Shown piece after piece: positions 15,720-24,049 of a stretch of 37,518 nucleotides of DNA. The DNA comes from AP-15 sp036008325 (GTDB lineage: Bacteria; Pseudomonadota; Alphaproteobacteria; ATCC43930; CGMCC-115725). The stretch lies in NCBI GenBank assembly GCA_036008325.1, contig DASYNW010000077.1, forward strand, positions 1 to 37,518, in the 5' to 3' direction. The notes beneath the pieces were generated by a model that was given only the letters and a program-made list of their open reading frames with translations, was not told where the DNA came from and did no database searches. Numbering within the stretch: the first letter of the stretch is position 1; the number at the start of each line of letters is the position of its first letter. The translations under genes and the position numbers were made by a program.

Positions 15720-17798
15720 ATGACCGAAACGGGAGCTTCGGGATCGAGCGCCGCCCGGCGAGCGCTGCCGCGATCGGGCGGCCGCATCGATGTCGAGCGA
15801 CTGAGGCGGGCGGCGCGGGCCGCGGGTCCGGCTTTGCTGTTCGGCCTGCGGTTGTGGGCGTCGGTGTGCCTGGCGCTCTACGTCGCGTTCTGGCTCGAGC
15901 TCGATACCCCGTCTTGGGCCGGGACCACCGCGGCAATCGTCTGCCAGCCGCATCTCGGCGCCTCGCTGCGCAAGGGCTGGTTCCGCATGATCGGCACCGT
16001 CGTCGGCGCTGTGGCGATCGTGGTGATGACCGGGTGCTTCCCGCAGGACCGTGGCGCCTTTCTTGTGAGCCTGGCGCTGTGGGGCGCCGCCTGTGCGCTC
16101 GTCGCCACGATCCTGCGCAACTTTGCCGCTTATGCGGCGGCGCTGGCCGGGTACACCGCCGCAATCATCGCCAGCGACCAGCTCGGTGCCGTCGGCGGCC
16201 TCAACGGTCAAGCCTTCATCTTGGCGGTGACCCGCGCCAGCGAGATCTGCATCGGCATCGTCTGCGCCGGTCTGGTCCTCGCGCTGACCGATTTGGGGGG
16301 CGCCCGGCGCCGACTTACCGCTCTGGTTGCCGCCATTTCGGCTGAGATCAGCAGCCGGTTCGCCGGCACATTAGCCACCGCCGGAGCCGAATTTGAGGCC
16401 ACCCAGACGGTGCGGCGCGAGTTCTTGCGCCGGGTCATCGCGCTCGACCCCGTCATCGACGAGGCACTCGGCGAATCCTCGGAACTCCGCTACCACTCCC
16501 CGGTCTTGCAAAATGCTTTGGACGGTCTGGTCACGACTCTCGCCAGTTGGCGCATGGCGGCGGTCGTGCTGGCGCGATCACCGCAGGAAAGAGCCCGGCG
16601 AGAGGCGGCTGCTGTGCTGGTCGAGGTGCCGGAACCACTTCGCGGCACGCCCGGGGAGGATGGGGCAGCACGCTGGATTTCGGGTCCCGCGCGCCTGCTC
16701 CGGGCGTGCGATGCAGCGGAAGAGGGGTTGCTCGCATTGCCCGCGGGCACGCCGTCGCTGCGGCTGCTCGCCGACCAGGCGGCCGCAGCGTTGGGCGGAA
16801 TCTCGCTCGCGCTCGACGCGCTGGCACTGCTCGTTGCCGATCCCGCCCGGCCGGTTGCTCGCGCTCGCGGCAGCCGCCGTCTGCGCATCCCCGATTGGCT
16901 GCGGCCGCTGGCCAATGCCGGACGCGCCTTCGTCGTGATCGGCGCCGCCGCGCTTTTTTGGATTGTCACCGCATGGCCTGGCGGCGCCAACGCGATCACT
17001 TTCGCTGCGATCATCGTAATCCTGTTCGCGCCGCGCGCCGAGCAAGCCTATGCCATTGCGATCGGCTTTATGATTGGCTGCCTCGTGGCCGTGGCTATTG
17101 CTGCAACCATCGAATTCGCGGTGCTGCCGAATGTGGAGACCTTTGCCGTTTTCAGCTTGATAATTGGTCTGGTGCTGGTGCCGCTGGGTACGGTTTTCGC
17201 CTTGCAGTGGCAACCAGCAATTTTCACCGGGATGGTGACGGTCTTTATTCCGCTGCTGGCCCCCACCAATCCGATGAGCTACGACCCGCAGCAATTCTAC
17301 AATACGGCCTTGGCCATCATTGTCGGGGTGGGCGGCGGGGCATTCTCGTTTCGCTTGATGCCGCCGCTGTCGCCGCCCTATCGCACCCGTCGGCTGTTGG
17401 CGCTGACCTTGCGCGACCTGCGCCGGCTCGCGACGGGTCCGCTCCCGGATACCCCCAAAGACTGGGAGCAGCGCATGTATGCCAGGTTCGCGCTGCTGCC
17501 GGATCAGGCACAGCCGCTCGCGCGTTCGTTGCTGGTCGCGGCGTTCTCGGCCGGTACGAAAATCGTGCAGCTTCGCCACCTCGGCCGCCGGTTCGATCTC
17601 AGCCCCAGCCTCGACGCGGCGCTCCACGCCGTCGCGCGCGGCGACTGCGCCGCCGCCACCGCAAAGCTTGCCAATGTCGAGATGGCGCTGACCGCGCATC
17701 CGGGCGAAGCGGCGCTTCGGGCGCGCGGCCTCATCCTTGCAATCTCCGAGGCGCTCACCCAACATGCCGCCTATTTCGACGCAGGAGCGCCCGGGTGA
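15720..17798 (+). CDS. FUSC-family inner-membrane exporter subunit (AaeB-like)
   Basis: This 692-residue membrane protein has the FUSC arrangement: a first hydrophobic block at ~35-190 (with SWAGTTAAIVCQPHLGASLRKG near 65), a soluble domain at ~190-390, a second hydrophobic block at ~395-540, and a C-terminal cytoplasmic domain. AaeB-type proteins pump aromatic carboxylic acids or other toxic organic acids, working with a HlyD-type periplasmic adaptor. E. coli AaeB is about 655 residues, so the length fits. The next two genes are a DUF1656 protein and a HlyD adaptor, which confirms the assignment by context. The gene overlaps the DUF1656 gene as GTGA. Confidence 0.88.
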   Translation: MTETGASGSSAARRALPRSGGRIDVERLRRAARAAGPALLFGLRLWASVCLALYVAFWLELDTPSWAGTTAAIVCQPHLGASLRKGWFRMIGTVVGAVAIVVMTGCFPQDRGAFLVSLALWGAACALVATILRNFAAYAAALAGYTAAIIASDQLGAVGGLNGQAFILAVTRASEICIGIVCAGLVLALTDLGGARRRLTALVAAISAEISSRFAGTLATAGAEFEATQTVRREFLRRVIALDPVIDEALGESSELRYHSPVLQNALDGLVTTLASWRMAAVVLARSPQERARREAAAVLVEVPEPLRGTPGEDGAARWISGPARLLRACDAAEEGLLALPAGTPSLRLLADQAAAALGGISLALDALALLVADPARPVARARGSRRLRIPDWLRPLANAGRAFVVIGAAALFWIVTAWPGGANAITFAAIIVILFAPRAEQAYAIAIGFMIGCLVAVAIAATIEFAVLPNVETFAVFSLIIGLVLVPLGTVFALQWQPAIFTGMVTVFIPLLAPTNPMSYDPQQFYNTALAIIVGVGGGAFSFRLMPPLSPPYRTRRLLALTLRDLRRLATGPLPDTPKDWEQRMYARFALLPDQAQPLARSLLVAAFSAGTKIVQLRHLGRRFDLSPSLDAALHAVARGDCAAATAKLANVEMALTAHPGEAALRARGLILAISEALTQHAAYFDAGAPG

Positions 17799-18013
17799 GG
17801 TTCACCGAGGTCAACCTGTTTGGCGTCTACGTCGCGCCGATCTCGGTGATCATGGTCGCCGCCTGGTTTGCCACAATCTGGCTTCGCTGGGGCGCCGCCC
17901 GCTTCGGCCTCTTGCGTTACGTCTGGCACCCTTCGCTGTTCGTGTTCGCCGTTTACATGATCGTGCTCTCGTCGATGGTTTTGTTGGTCGCGAAATGGCC
18001 GATACCGAGCTGA
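17795..18013 (+). CDS. DUF1656 small membrane protein (AaeX-like)
   Basis: This 72-residue protein with two hydrophobic helices (about residues 10-28 and 48-66) contains EVNLFGVYVAPISVIM, typical of DUF1656/AaeX. It is the small middle partner found between FUSC and HlyD components of efflux systems; its exact role is unknown. It starts at GTG 17795, whose last bases overlap the TGA stop of the FUSC gene (GTGA), so translation is probably coupled. Its 3' end overlaps the HlyD gene by 19 bp. Confidence 0.85.
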   Translation: MRFTEVNLFGVYVAPISVIMVAAWFATIWLRWGAARFGLLRYVWHPSLFVFAVYMIVLSSMVLLVAKWPIPS

Positions 18014-18954
18014 GATCGCGCGAAGACGTCGTGCCGGACGCGCCCGCTGCGGACCGGCTTCGCACGCCCGACTTGGCTCCCCGGCGGCGGTCTCGCATCC
18101 GCATCCTGCCGCTGTTGCTGACGCTGATCGCAATCGTGGCGGCGGTCATCCTCGGCCGGGCCATGTGGAACGTCTATATGGCGGCGCCGTGGACCCGTGA
18201 CGGCACGGTGCGGGCCTATGTCGTGACCATCGCGCCACAAATCGCCGGTCAGATCGTGGCATTGCCGGTGGCAGACAACCAGTTCGTGCACAAGGGCGAC
18301 CTCTTGATGGTCATCGACCCGACCAACTACAAGATCGCGGTCAGCCTCGCCGCGGCGGCGGTGCAGCAGGCGCTGGCCAGCGCCGAAAACACCGCGCGCG
18401 AGGCCCGGCGCCGGCAGGCCCTGACCACCTTGTCGACCACCGTCGAGGAGAAGCAGACCTTTGAGAGCAACGCCGTCGCCGCGCAGGCAAACTACCAGCA
18501 GGCGGTGGCCAATCTCGACCAGGCGCGGGTCAATCTAGAGCGCACCCAGATCCGCTCCCCGGTCAACGGCTATGTCACCAACCTCCTGGTGCAGCTCGGC
18601 GACTACGCAACCGTTGGCCAGAATATCATCTCGCTGGTCGACGCCGACTCATTCTGGGTCGACGGCTATTTCGAAGAGACCAACCTCGATGCGATCCGCG
18701 TCGGCGACCCGGCGACAATCAAGCTGATGGGCTACCGGCGGCTCATTCGCGGCCATGTCGACAGCGTTGCCCGCGCGATCAACGTCGCCAATGCGCAGCC
18801 GGGAACCCAGGGCCTGGCCTCGGTCAACCCGATCTTCACCTGGGTGCGCCTGGCGCAGCGGGTGCCGGTGCGGATCCATATCGACGATGTCCCGACCGGC
18901 GTCAGCCTGGTCGCGGGAACCACCGCCACCGTGCAGATCGATCGCCGGCCCTGA
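17995..18954 (+). CDS. HlyD-family periplasmic adaptor (AaeA-like)
   Basis: This 319-residue membrane fusion protein has a cytoplasmic N-terminus, one transmembrane helix at about residues 36-58, a biotinyl-lipoyl-like half domain (APQIAGQIVALPVADNQFVHKGDLL), a coiled-coil hairpin at ~110-190, and the second lipoyl half (IRSPVNGYVTNL) followed by a beta-barrel region (FWVDGYFEETNL). It would bridge the FUSC pump to an outer-membrane channel. The ATG at 17995 lies inside the end of the DUF1656 gene, and there is little ribosome-site sequence, so coupling to upstream translation is likely. No outer-membrane factor gene is present here. Confidence 0.9.
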   Translation: MADTELRSREDVVPDAPAADRLRTPDLAPRRRSRIRILPLLLTLIAIVAAVILGRAMWNVYMAAPWTRDGTVRAYVVTIAPQIAGQIVALPVADNQFVHKGDLLMVIDPTNYKIAVSLAAAAVQQALASAENTAREARRRQALTTLSTTVEEKQTFESNAVAAQANYQQAVANLDQARVNLERTQIRSPVNGYVTNLLVQLGDYATVGQNIISLVDADSFWVDGYFEETNLDAIRVGDPATIKLMGYRRLIRGHVDSVARAINVANAQPGTQGLASVNPIFTWVRLAQRVPVRIHIDDVPTGVSLVAGTTATVQIDRRP

Positions 18955-18988
18955 GCGCGGTTCGGGGCGCCGGCTCGGGTCGCCGCGA

Positions 18989-19933
18989 TCAGGGTTTCGA
19001 TCGCGTCCGCGCCAGCCGCGCTTCGTAGGCTTTGAGGTGGGTGTAGGCCAGCTGCAGCAATCCGCCGGCCGGCAAGGCACCGCTGCGTTCGCCGCGCTGG
19101 ATCAGATCGCCGATGATGTGATCGGCCTCGATTGGGCCGTGGTTTTCGATGTCGCGCAGCATCGAGGCGGTCAGCGGCGAGCCCGCCGCGGTCAGCATCG
19201 CCCGCGATCGCTCGATAAATTCCGCGCGCGGCGCAAAGCCGTTGCTGCTGGCGATTGCCCGGCATTCGTCGGTGAGGCCGAGCACGATTTCCGTGCCGCC
19301 GGGTGCATTGGCGATGTCGCCGAGGGCCGCGCGCAGCAGACAGGTGCTGCCGGCGAAGGCCGCGAGGAACACCCACTTTTCCCACATTTCCAAGAGGATC
19401 TGCCGGCTGGCGCGGGGCTCGAACCCGGCCCCGTCCATCGCCGCGGCAATCACGCGAACCCGATCGGACAGAGCGCCGTCGCGCTCGCCGAACACCAGCT
19501 CGTGGTTTTGGTTCAGATGAACGACCCGATGCTCGGCGTCGAGCGTGGCGGCGATCAGGCATTGGCCGCCGAGCACATGCGCCGGGCCGAACCGCTGGTC
19601 GAGAACATCGAGATGCCGCATGCCGTTGAGCAGCGGCAGAATCGCCGTGTCGGGCCCGACCGCGGGCGCAAACGAGACGATCGCCTCGTCGAGGGAATAG
19701 GCCTTGCAGCTTAGGACGATCAGATCGAACGGCCGATCGAGGTCTGCGGCCAGCACGGTGGGCGGCGACGGCCGAGTGAAATTGCCATTGGCGCTTTTTA
19801 TGACGAGGCCGATAGCGGCGAGCTCGGCGGCGCGGCCCGGGCGGACCAGAAAGCTCACGTCGCGGCCGGCCTCGAGCAACCTGCCGCCGAAATAACCACC
19901 GATGGCGCCGGCGCCGACGACGAGGATGCGCAT
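18989..19933 (-). CDS. panE: 2-dehydropantoate 2-reductase family protein (PanE/ApbA-like)
   Basis: This 314-residue NADPH-dependent ketoacid reductase has the N-terminal Rossmann motif MRILVVGAGAIGGYFGGRL, the catalytic-type Lys in LSCKAYSLDEA, LLNGM with the substrate-contacting Asn, and a C-terminal helical domain with the conserved Glu in PIEADHIIGDLI. PanE reduces ketopantoate to pantoate for pantothenate synthesis, but many bacteria carry several PanE-like paralogues acting on other 2-ketoacids. GCAGGAG precedes ATG 19933. It lies 46 bp downstream of the EmrB-like pump gene on the same strand and is probably the last gene of that operon, an odd partner for a true PanE. Confidence 0.8.
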   Translation of the reverse strand: MRILVVGAGAIGGYFGGRLLEAGRDVSFLVRPGRAAELAAIGLVIKSANGNFTRPSPPTVLAADLDRPFDLIVLSCKAYSLDEAIVSFAPAVGPDTAILPLLNGMRHLDVLDQRFGPAHVLGGQCLIAATLDAEHRVVHLNQNHELVFGERDGALSDRVRVIAAAMDGAGFEPRASRQILLEMWEKWVFLAAFAGSTCLLRAALGDIANAPGGTEIVLGLTDECRAIASSNGFAPRAEFIERSRAMLTAAGSPLTASMLRDIENHGPIEADHIIGDLIQRGERSGALPAGGLLQLAYTHLKAYEARLARTRSKP

Positions 19934-19979
19934 CGGTGAACTCCTGCGATTGTGGATCGGGAGATTGGCTCGGACCGAG

Positions 19980-21539
19980 TCAGTGCGCGTCCGCCGGCGG
20001 CGCCTTGGGCGCGGCCACCCGGCGCAACAGCGGCACCAGGAGAGTGGCGAGTGCAAACGCCACCATGATCGTGCGGAACGCGTCGGCAAAAGCCAGGGTC
20101 TGGGCCTCGCGGTAGGCGAGCTGCCACAGCTGCGACAGCGCAGCTGCGTGGCCGGCGGCGGGGCTGCCGAGCGCCGCGGCGTAGCGCCCCGTCATGCCGT
20201 GCAGCAGCTGCTCCATGGGGCCATTTGCCGGGGTCAGGTTCGACGCGATATGGACAAAATGCAGATTGGTGCGGTCGTTGAGGATCGCGCCGCAGACCGC
20301 GATGCCGACGGCGCCGCCGAGGTTGCGCATCATGTTGAACAGGCCGCTGGCATATTTCAATCGCTCCGGCGGCAGGCTGCCGAGACCGAGATTGACCGAG
20401 GGCGCCACCGCGAAGACCTGCGGAAACCCGCGCAAGATTTGCGGGATCAGCAATTGGGCCGCACCCCAATCATGGGTGATGGAGCTGAACGACCACATCC
20501 CGGCGCCGAAACTCGCCAGGCCGAACATCATCAGCCAACGCAGGTCGATCTTGCGGGCGAGCATGACATAGACCGGGACCCCGGCGAGCGAGGCCGCCCC
20601 GGTCGAGAACACCGCAACCCCGGTCTGCCAGGCGCTGAACCCGCGCACGTAGCCCAGAAACAGCGGCGTCAGATAGATCGTCGAAAAGATGCCGATGCCG
20701 GTGACGAAGGATAAGAGGCAGCCGAGCGAAAAATTGCGGTTGCCGAGCGCCTTCAGATCGACGACCGGCTGCGCATAGGTCAGGCTGCGGGCGACAAACA
20801 GGATGCCGCAGATCCCGGCGATCCAGGCGCAGGCGGTGATCGTCGCGTCGCTGAACCAGTTCCAGCGGGCGCCCTCTTCGAGCACGTATTCGAGGGTGCC
20901 GAGGGCCGCCGCCAACAGGATCATGCCCGGATAATCGGCGCCCTTGAGCAAGGACAGGTCGGGCCGGTCGATCTTGACCAAGAGCGGCACCGCGACCGCG
21001 ACCAGCAGACCCGGCGCCAGATTGATGTAGAACAGCCAGCGCCAGTCGAGGGTATCGGTGATCCAGCCGCCGATCACCGGCCCCAGGGTGGGTGCCACCG
21101 AGGCGATGGCGCCGACCACCGCGGCCGAATAGACCCGGCGCCGGCCCGGAAAATAGTGGAACGACGAGGTGAACACGGTCGGGATCATCGAGGCGCCGAG
21201 CAGCCCCTGCAATGCCCGGAAGAGGATCATGCTCTCGATGCTCCAGGCGATGCCGCACAAGAGGCTGGCCAGCGTGAACCCGGCCGCCGAGGCGGCGAAC
21301 AACCAGCGGGTCGAGAACACCCGAGTCAGCCAGCCGGACAACGGGATGACGATGATCTCGGCGATCAGATAGGCGGTCTGCACCCAGCCGATCTGGTCCT
21401 GCGCCGCCGACAACCCGCCGCCGATGTCCTGCAGCGAGGAGGCGACGATCTGGATGTCGAGCAATGCCACGAACATGCCGAGGCACATGACGGCGAACGG
21501 AATGATGCTCGGCGCGGCGGGCGGCGCCGGCGCGGTCAT
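19980..21539 (-). CDS. DHA2-family MFS multidrug exporter (EmrB/QacA-like)
   Basis: This 519-residue, ~14-helix inner-membrane drug:proton antiporter has DHA2 markers, including an early FAVMCLGMFVALLDIQIV, QIGWVQTAYLIAEIIVIPLSGWL, LFRALQGLLGASMIPTVF, and the motif-C region GPVIGGWITD with its glycine/proline pattern. Its ATG overlaps the stop of the upstream HlyD gene as ATGA, so start and coupling are clear. With that adaptor it forms an EmrAB-type system that exports hydrophobic compounds. The upstream HxlR gene is the likely regulator. The same frame stays open far upstream, but that part is an out-of-frame reading of the HlyD gene. Confidence 0.9.
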   Translation of the reverse strand: MTAPAPPAAPSIIPFAVMCLGMFVALLDIQIVASSLQDIGGGLSAAQDQIGWVQTAYLIAEIIVIPLSGWLTRVFSTRWLFAASAAGFTLASLLCGIAWSIESMILFRALQGLLGASMIPTVFTSSFHYFPGRRRVYSAAVVGAIASVAPTLGPVIGGWITDTLDWRWLFYINLAPGLLVAVAVPLLVKIDRPDLSLLKGADYPGMILLAAALGTLEYVLEEGARWNWFSDATITACAWIAGICGILFVARSLTYAQPVVDLKALGNRNFSLGCLLSFVTGIGIFSTIYLTPLFLGYVRGFSAWQTGVAVFSTGAASLAGVPVYVMLARKIDLRWLMMFGLASFGAGMWSFSSITHDWGAAQLLIPQILRGFPQVFAVAPSVNLGLGSLPPERLKYASGLFNMMRNLGGAVGIAVCGAILNDRTNLHFVHIASNLTPANGPMEQLLHGMTGRYAAALGSPAAGHAAALSQLWQLAYREAQTLAFADAFRTIMVAFALATLLVPLLRRVAAPKAPPADAH

Positions 21540-22669
21540 TGGTGGTCCTCCGCGGCCGGGCCGGTGTCGACGCTGACCGTGGTCGACAGACCGGGGCGCA
21601 GCGGCCCCAGGGTTCCCTCGCCATCGGCCACGGCGATGCGCACCGGCACGCGCTGCACGATCTTGGTGAAATTGCCGGTGGCGTTTTGCGGCGGGATCAC
21701 GCTGAAGATGGCACCCGTGGCCGGGGCGAGGCTCAGCACCCGGCCGGTAAAGCTGTGCCCCGGCAGCACGTCGGCGACGATCGTCGCCCGCTGCCCCGGC
21801 CGCATTCGCGCGAGCTCGTCCTCCTTGAAATTGGCGTCGACCCAAAGCCCGTGCGCCGGGACGATCGAGAGCAAGGCATCGCCAACAGTTGCATATGCAC
21901 CTATTTGCGCGGCGCGATCCCCAATATAGCCGTCGATCGGGGAGCGGATCCGGGTGTAGCCGAGGTCGAGCCGGGCGCTCTTCAGATCGGCCTCGGCCTG
22001 AGCCAGGCTCGCCTCGGTTTCGGCGATCTCGGTGTCGAGCACCGCGAGCTGCTGGCGGGCCGCGTCGATCGCGGCGGCGCCGGCGCGCACCGTCGCCGCG
22101 GCCTTCTGGTCGGCGGCAAACGCCCGCTGGTAGTTCTGCAACGAGCCGAAGCTCGACACCGCCAGCGCGTGATAGCGCACCGCGTCCTGGTGGGCGAAAC
22201 CGGCCTCGGCCTGCTTGGCCAGTAGATCGGCCTCGGCTTCGCGAATCGTCGATTGCTGCAGCGCGTATTTCGCATGCAGATTGGCGAGCGCCGCGGTCTG
22301 ATGCCGGACCACCGCCTCGGCATGCGCCAGGCCGGCCTGATAGTCGCGGTCGTCGAGCTGGACCAGCAGCTGGCCGGCGCGCACGAGCTCGTTGTCGTCG
22401 ACCAGGATCCTGGCGACGAACCCGGCGACATGCGGCGAGAGCGTGGTGACGTTGCCGCCGACATAGGCGTCGTCGGTGGTTTCGACAAACCGACCGACCC
22501 GCCACCAATCCCAGCCGTACCAGGCGGCCCCGCCGGCGGCGATCAGCCCGATGAAGGCGAGCGCCAGACGCCGGCTGACCCGGATCCGCCGCCGGCTCGC
22601 CAGAATGCCGCGCAGCCCGTCGGGCGTGGCCTCGCGCGCCGCCGCGCGGTCGAGAACTTGCGCGCTCAT
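21536..22669 (-). CDS. HlyD/EmrA-family periplasmic adaptor
   Basis: This 377-residue membrane fusion protein has one transmembrane helix near residues 35-52, then TTDDAYVGGNVTTLSPHVAGFV (written as a marker only through TLSPHV), typical of EmrA, then a long alpha-hairpin (~95-200, Ala/Gln-rich) and a lipoyl half domain RIRSPIDGYIGD, followed by VDANFKEDELARMRPGQRA. It pairs with the overlapping downstream DHA2 pump. Its start overlaps the stop of the hxlR gene as ATGA, so three genes are translationally chained. Confidence 0.9.
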   Translation of the reverse strand: MSAQVLDRAAAREATPDGLRGILASRRRIRVSRRLALAFIGLIAAGGAAWYGWDWWRVGRFVETTDDAYVGGNVTTLSPHVAGFVARILVDDNELVRAGQLLVQLDDRDYQAGLAHAEAVVRHQTAALANLHAKYALQQSTIREAEADLLAKQAEAGFAHQDAVRYHALAVSSFGSLQNYQRAFAADQKAAATVRAGAAAIDAARQQLAVLDTEIAETEASLAQAEADLKSARLDLGYTRIRSPIDGYIGDRAAQIGAYATVGDALLSIVPAHGLWVDANFKEDELARMRPGQRATIVADVLPGHSFTGRVLSLAPATGAIFSVIPPQNATGNFTKIVQRVPVRIAVADGEGTLGPLRPGLSTTVSVDTGPAAEDHQ

Positions 22670-23178
22670 GCTTCGCTCCGCGGCGCAAACGGCCGGCGCC
22701 CCCGCTCGGCCAACCGCTGGCGCACGCCGTCATCGGCGCCGGGTCCGGCAACCAGCATAAAATCGGGGCCAGCGATCTCCTCGCCGGTGGCGCCGTCGAC
22801 CACAACCGGATCGACCTCGGCGCCGGTGCGCAGGTTGCGCAGCTGCACGGCGGCGCCTTCCGGGGCGAAATGGCGATTGCCCCAGGCCAGCAGCGCCAGC
22901 AAGACCGGACGGAAATCACGCCCGCGTTCGGTCAACAAATATTCGTCGCGCGGCGGGTGCTCCTGGTAGCGCCGGCGCTCCAACAGGCCGGCCGCGACCA
23001 AGGCGTTCAGCCGCCGGGTCAGCATGTTGGGAGCGACGCCGAGATTTTTCTGAAACTCGTCGAAACGGCGCAACCCGTAAAAGGCGTCGCGCAAGATCAG
23101 GATCGACCACCACTCGCCGACCCGGTCGAGGCTGCGGGCGATCGGACAATGCATATTGCCATAGCTCTTGCGCTGCAT
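22666..23178 (-). CDS. HxlR-family winged-helix transcriptional regulator
   Basis: This 170-residue DNA-binding protein has the HxlR core at residues ~8-105: CPIARSLDRVGEWWSILILRD with the signature Cys, RRFDEFQKNLGVAPNMLTRRL as recognition helix region, LLERRRYQEHPPRDEYLLTERG as wing. The C-terminal ~60 residues are variable. HxlR proteins usually bind as dimers to palindromes near their own promoters and respond to small electrophiles or drugs. It is the first gene of the emrAB-type operon, and a perfect palindrome lies at 23196-23212, 17 bp before its start codon, which fits autoregulation. Confidence 0.9.
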   Translation of the reverse strand: MQRKSYGNMHCPIARSLDRVGEWWSILILRDAFYGLRRFDEFQKNLGVAPNMLTRRLNALVAAGLLERRRYQEHPPRDEYLLTERGRDFRPVLLALLAWGNRHFAPEGAAVQLRNLRTGAEVDPVVVDGATGEEIAGPDFMLVAGPGADDGVRQRLAERGRRPFAPRSEA

Positions 23179-23192
23179 GGCGCGGGCTCCTT

Positions 23193-23215
23193 GTGACTTT
23201 CATAATGAAAGTAAC
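23193..23215. promoter_or_regulatory. Palindromic operator, probable HxlR site
   Basis: ACTTTCAT (23196-23203) and ATGAAAGT (23205-23212) form a perfect 17-bp palindrome around a central A. With one mismatch the arms extend to 11 bp each (23193-23203 and 23205-23215). It is AT-rich in a GC-rich setting and sits directly upstream of the hxlR-emrA-emrB operon. That position would overlap the promoter or transcript start, as expected for a self-repressing HxlR regulator. Confidence 0.65.
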
Positions 23216-23311
23216 ATCGGGCGGCGCGCTTTCAAGCATAAATTCGCAGCTGTGTCCCCGTCCCTTCCGGAGCGATCGCAGCCTCGCCGCGAACGCTCCG
23301 AAAGCTTGCCA

Positions 23312-24049
23312 TTAGGTCCGGGACGGAGTGTGCTTGTCCAGGAACGCCTTGACCCGCGCTTTGGCCGAATTGAGGGCGGCTCCGGTCTTCCAATCGGCGA
23401 TGAACTCGCAATTCGGCAGCAGCTTCGCCAGTTCCTCGGAGATCGGGTAGGGGTGCGCCTCGTCGTTGCCGGCCAGCACCAGGCACGGCGTCTTGACGGT
23501 TTTTACGAATTCGCGGTCGCAGCAATAGGTGAAACCGGGCGCATAGAGGTTGTGGCAAAACGCGTCGAGCACCGGCTGGGTCGCCTCCGGGTGGTCCTTG
23601 AGCGTTTCGGCCCAGCCGTTGAACCGGGCCGGGCGACCGGGCGCCATCGCGCCGACGCGGCCGATCGGCTGCGCCAGGACGGCGCAGGCGACGCGCTCGG
23701 GCTGGGTCTTGAGCAGGTTCAGGATGAACGACCCGCCGATGCACTGGCCATAGAGATGGCACTTGTCGATGCGCAGATGATCGAGCAAAGCAAGGTGATC
23801 GGCGGTGTAGCTGCCCCAGCCGTCGTGCGCGGTGATCGGCGCACGCGACTGGCCGCCGGCGTTGCGCTGATCCATCGCGATGACGCGGAAGTTCGCGGCC
23901 CATTCGGTGGTCGGGTTGATCGGCGCCGAGGGTTGGCCCCAGACATCGATCACCGATTGCAGGCCGGCCGGCGCAAAGGTCAGGATCGGAAAGCCCCGGC
24001 CGTATTCCTCGTAATGGATGTGGGCGCCGTGATGGTCAAAGCTCGGCAT
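23312..24049 (-). CDS. Alpha/beta-fold hydrolase with cysteine in the nucleophile position
   Basis: This 245-residue protein has an alpha/beta-hydrolase layout: an early FPILTFAPAG oxyanion-type loop, VIAMDQRNAGGQS, then the nucleophile elbow LYGQC103IGGSF, and a strand ending LVLAGNDEAHPYP with the acid-type Asp. The elbow has Cys instead of the usual Ser, as in dienelactone hydrolases. No clear catalytic His follows the last strand: the segment is EFIADWKTG, where most members have a His. AAAGGACACCGAC precedes ATG 24049. It lies upstream of the hxlR operon on the same strand, with 133 bp between. Substrate is unknown, and it may not be a conventional esterase. Confidence 0.82.
   Translation of the reverse strand: MPSFDHHGAHIHYEEYGRGFPILTFAPAGLQSVIDVWGQPSAPINPTTEWAANFRVIAMDQRNAGGQSRAPITAHDGWGSYTADHLALLDHLRIDKCHLYGQCIGGSFILNLLKTQPERVACAVLAQPIGRVGAMAPGRPARFNGWAETLKDHPEATQPVLDAFCHNLYAPGFTYCCDREFVKTVKTPCLVLAGNDEAHPYPISEELAKLLPNCEFIADWKTGAALNSAKARVKAFLDKHTPSRT

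Noticed and set aside
1..19933. A pantothenate operon linking panC and the panE-like gene
   Set aside because: The genes are about 19 kb apart on opposite strands with many unrelated genes between them.
19980..22919. A 979-codon continuous frame that could be read as one giant HlyD-MFS fusion
   Set aside because: The part before 21539 is out of frame with the real HlyD gene and has no homology. The ATGA overlap marks two separate genes.
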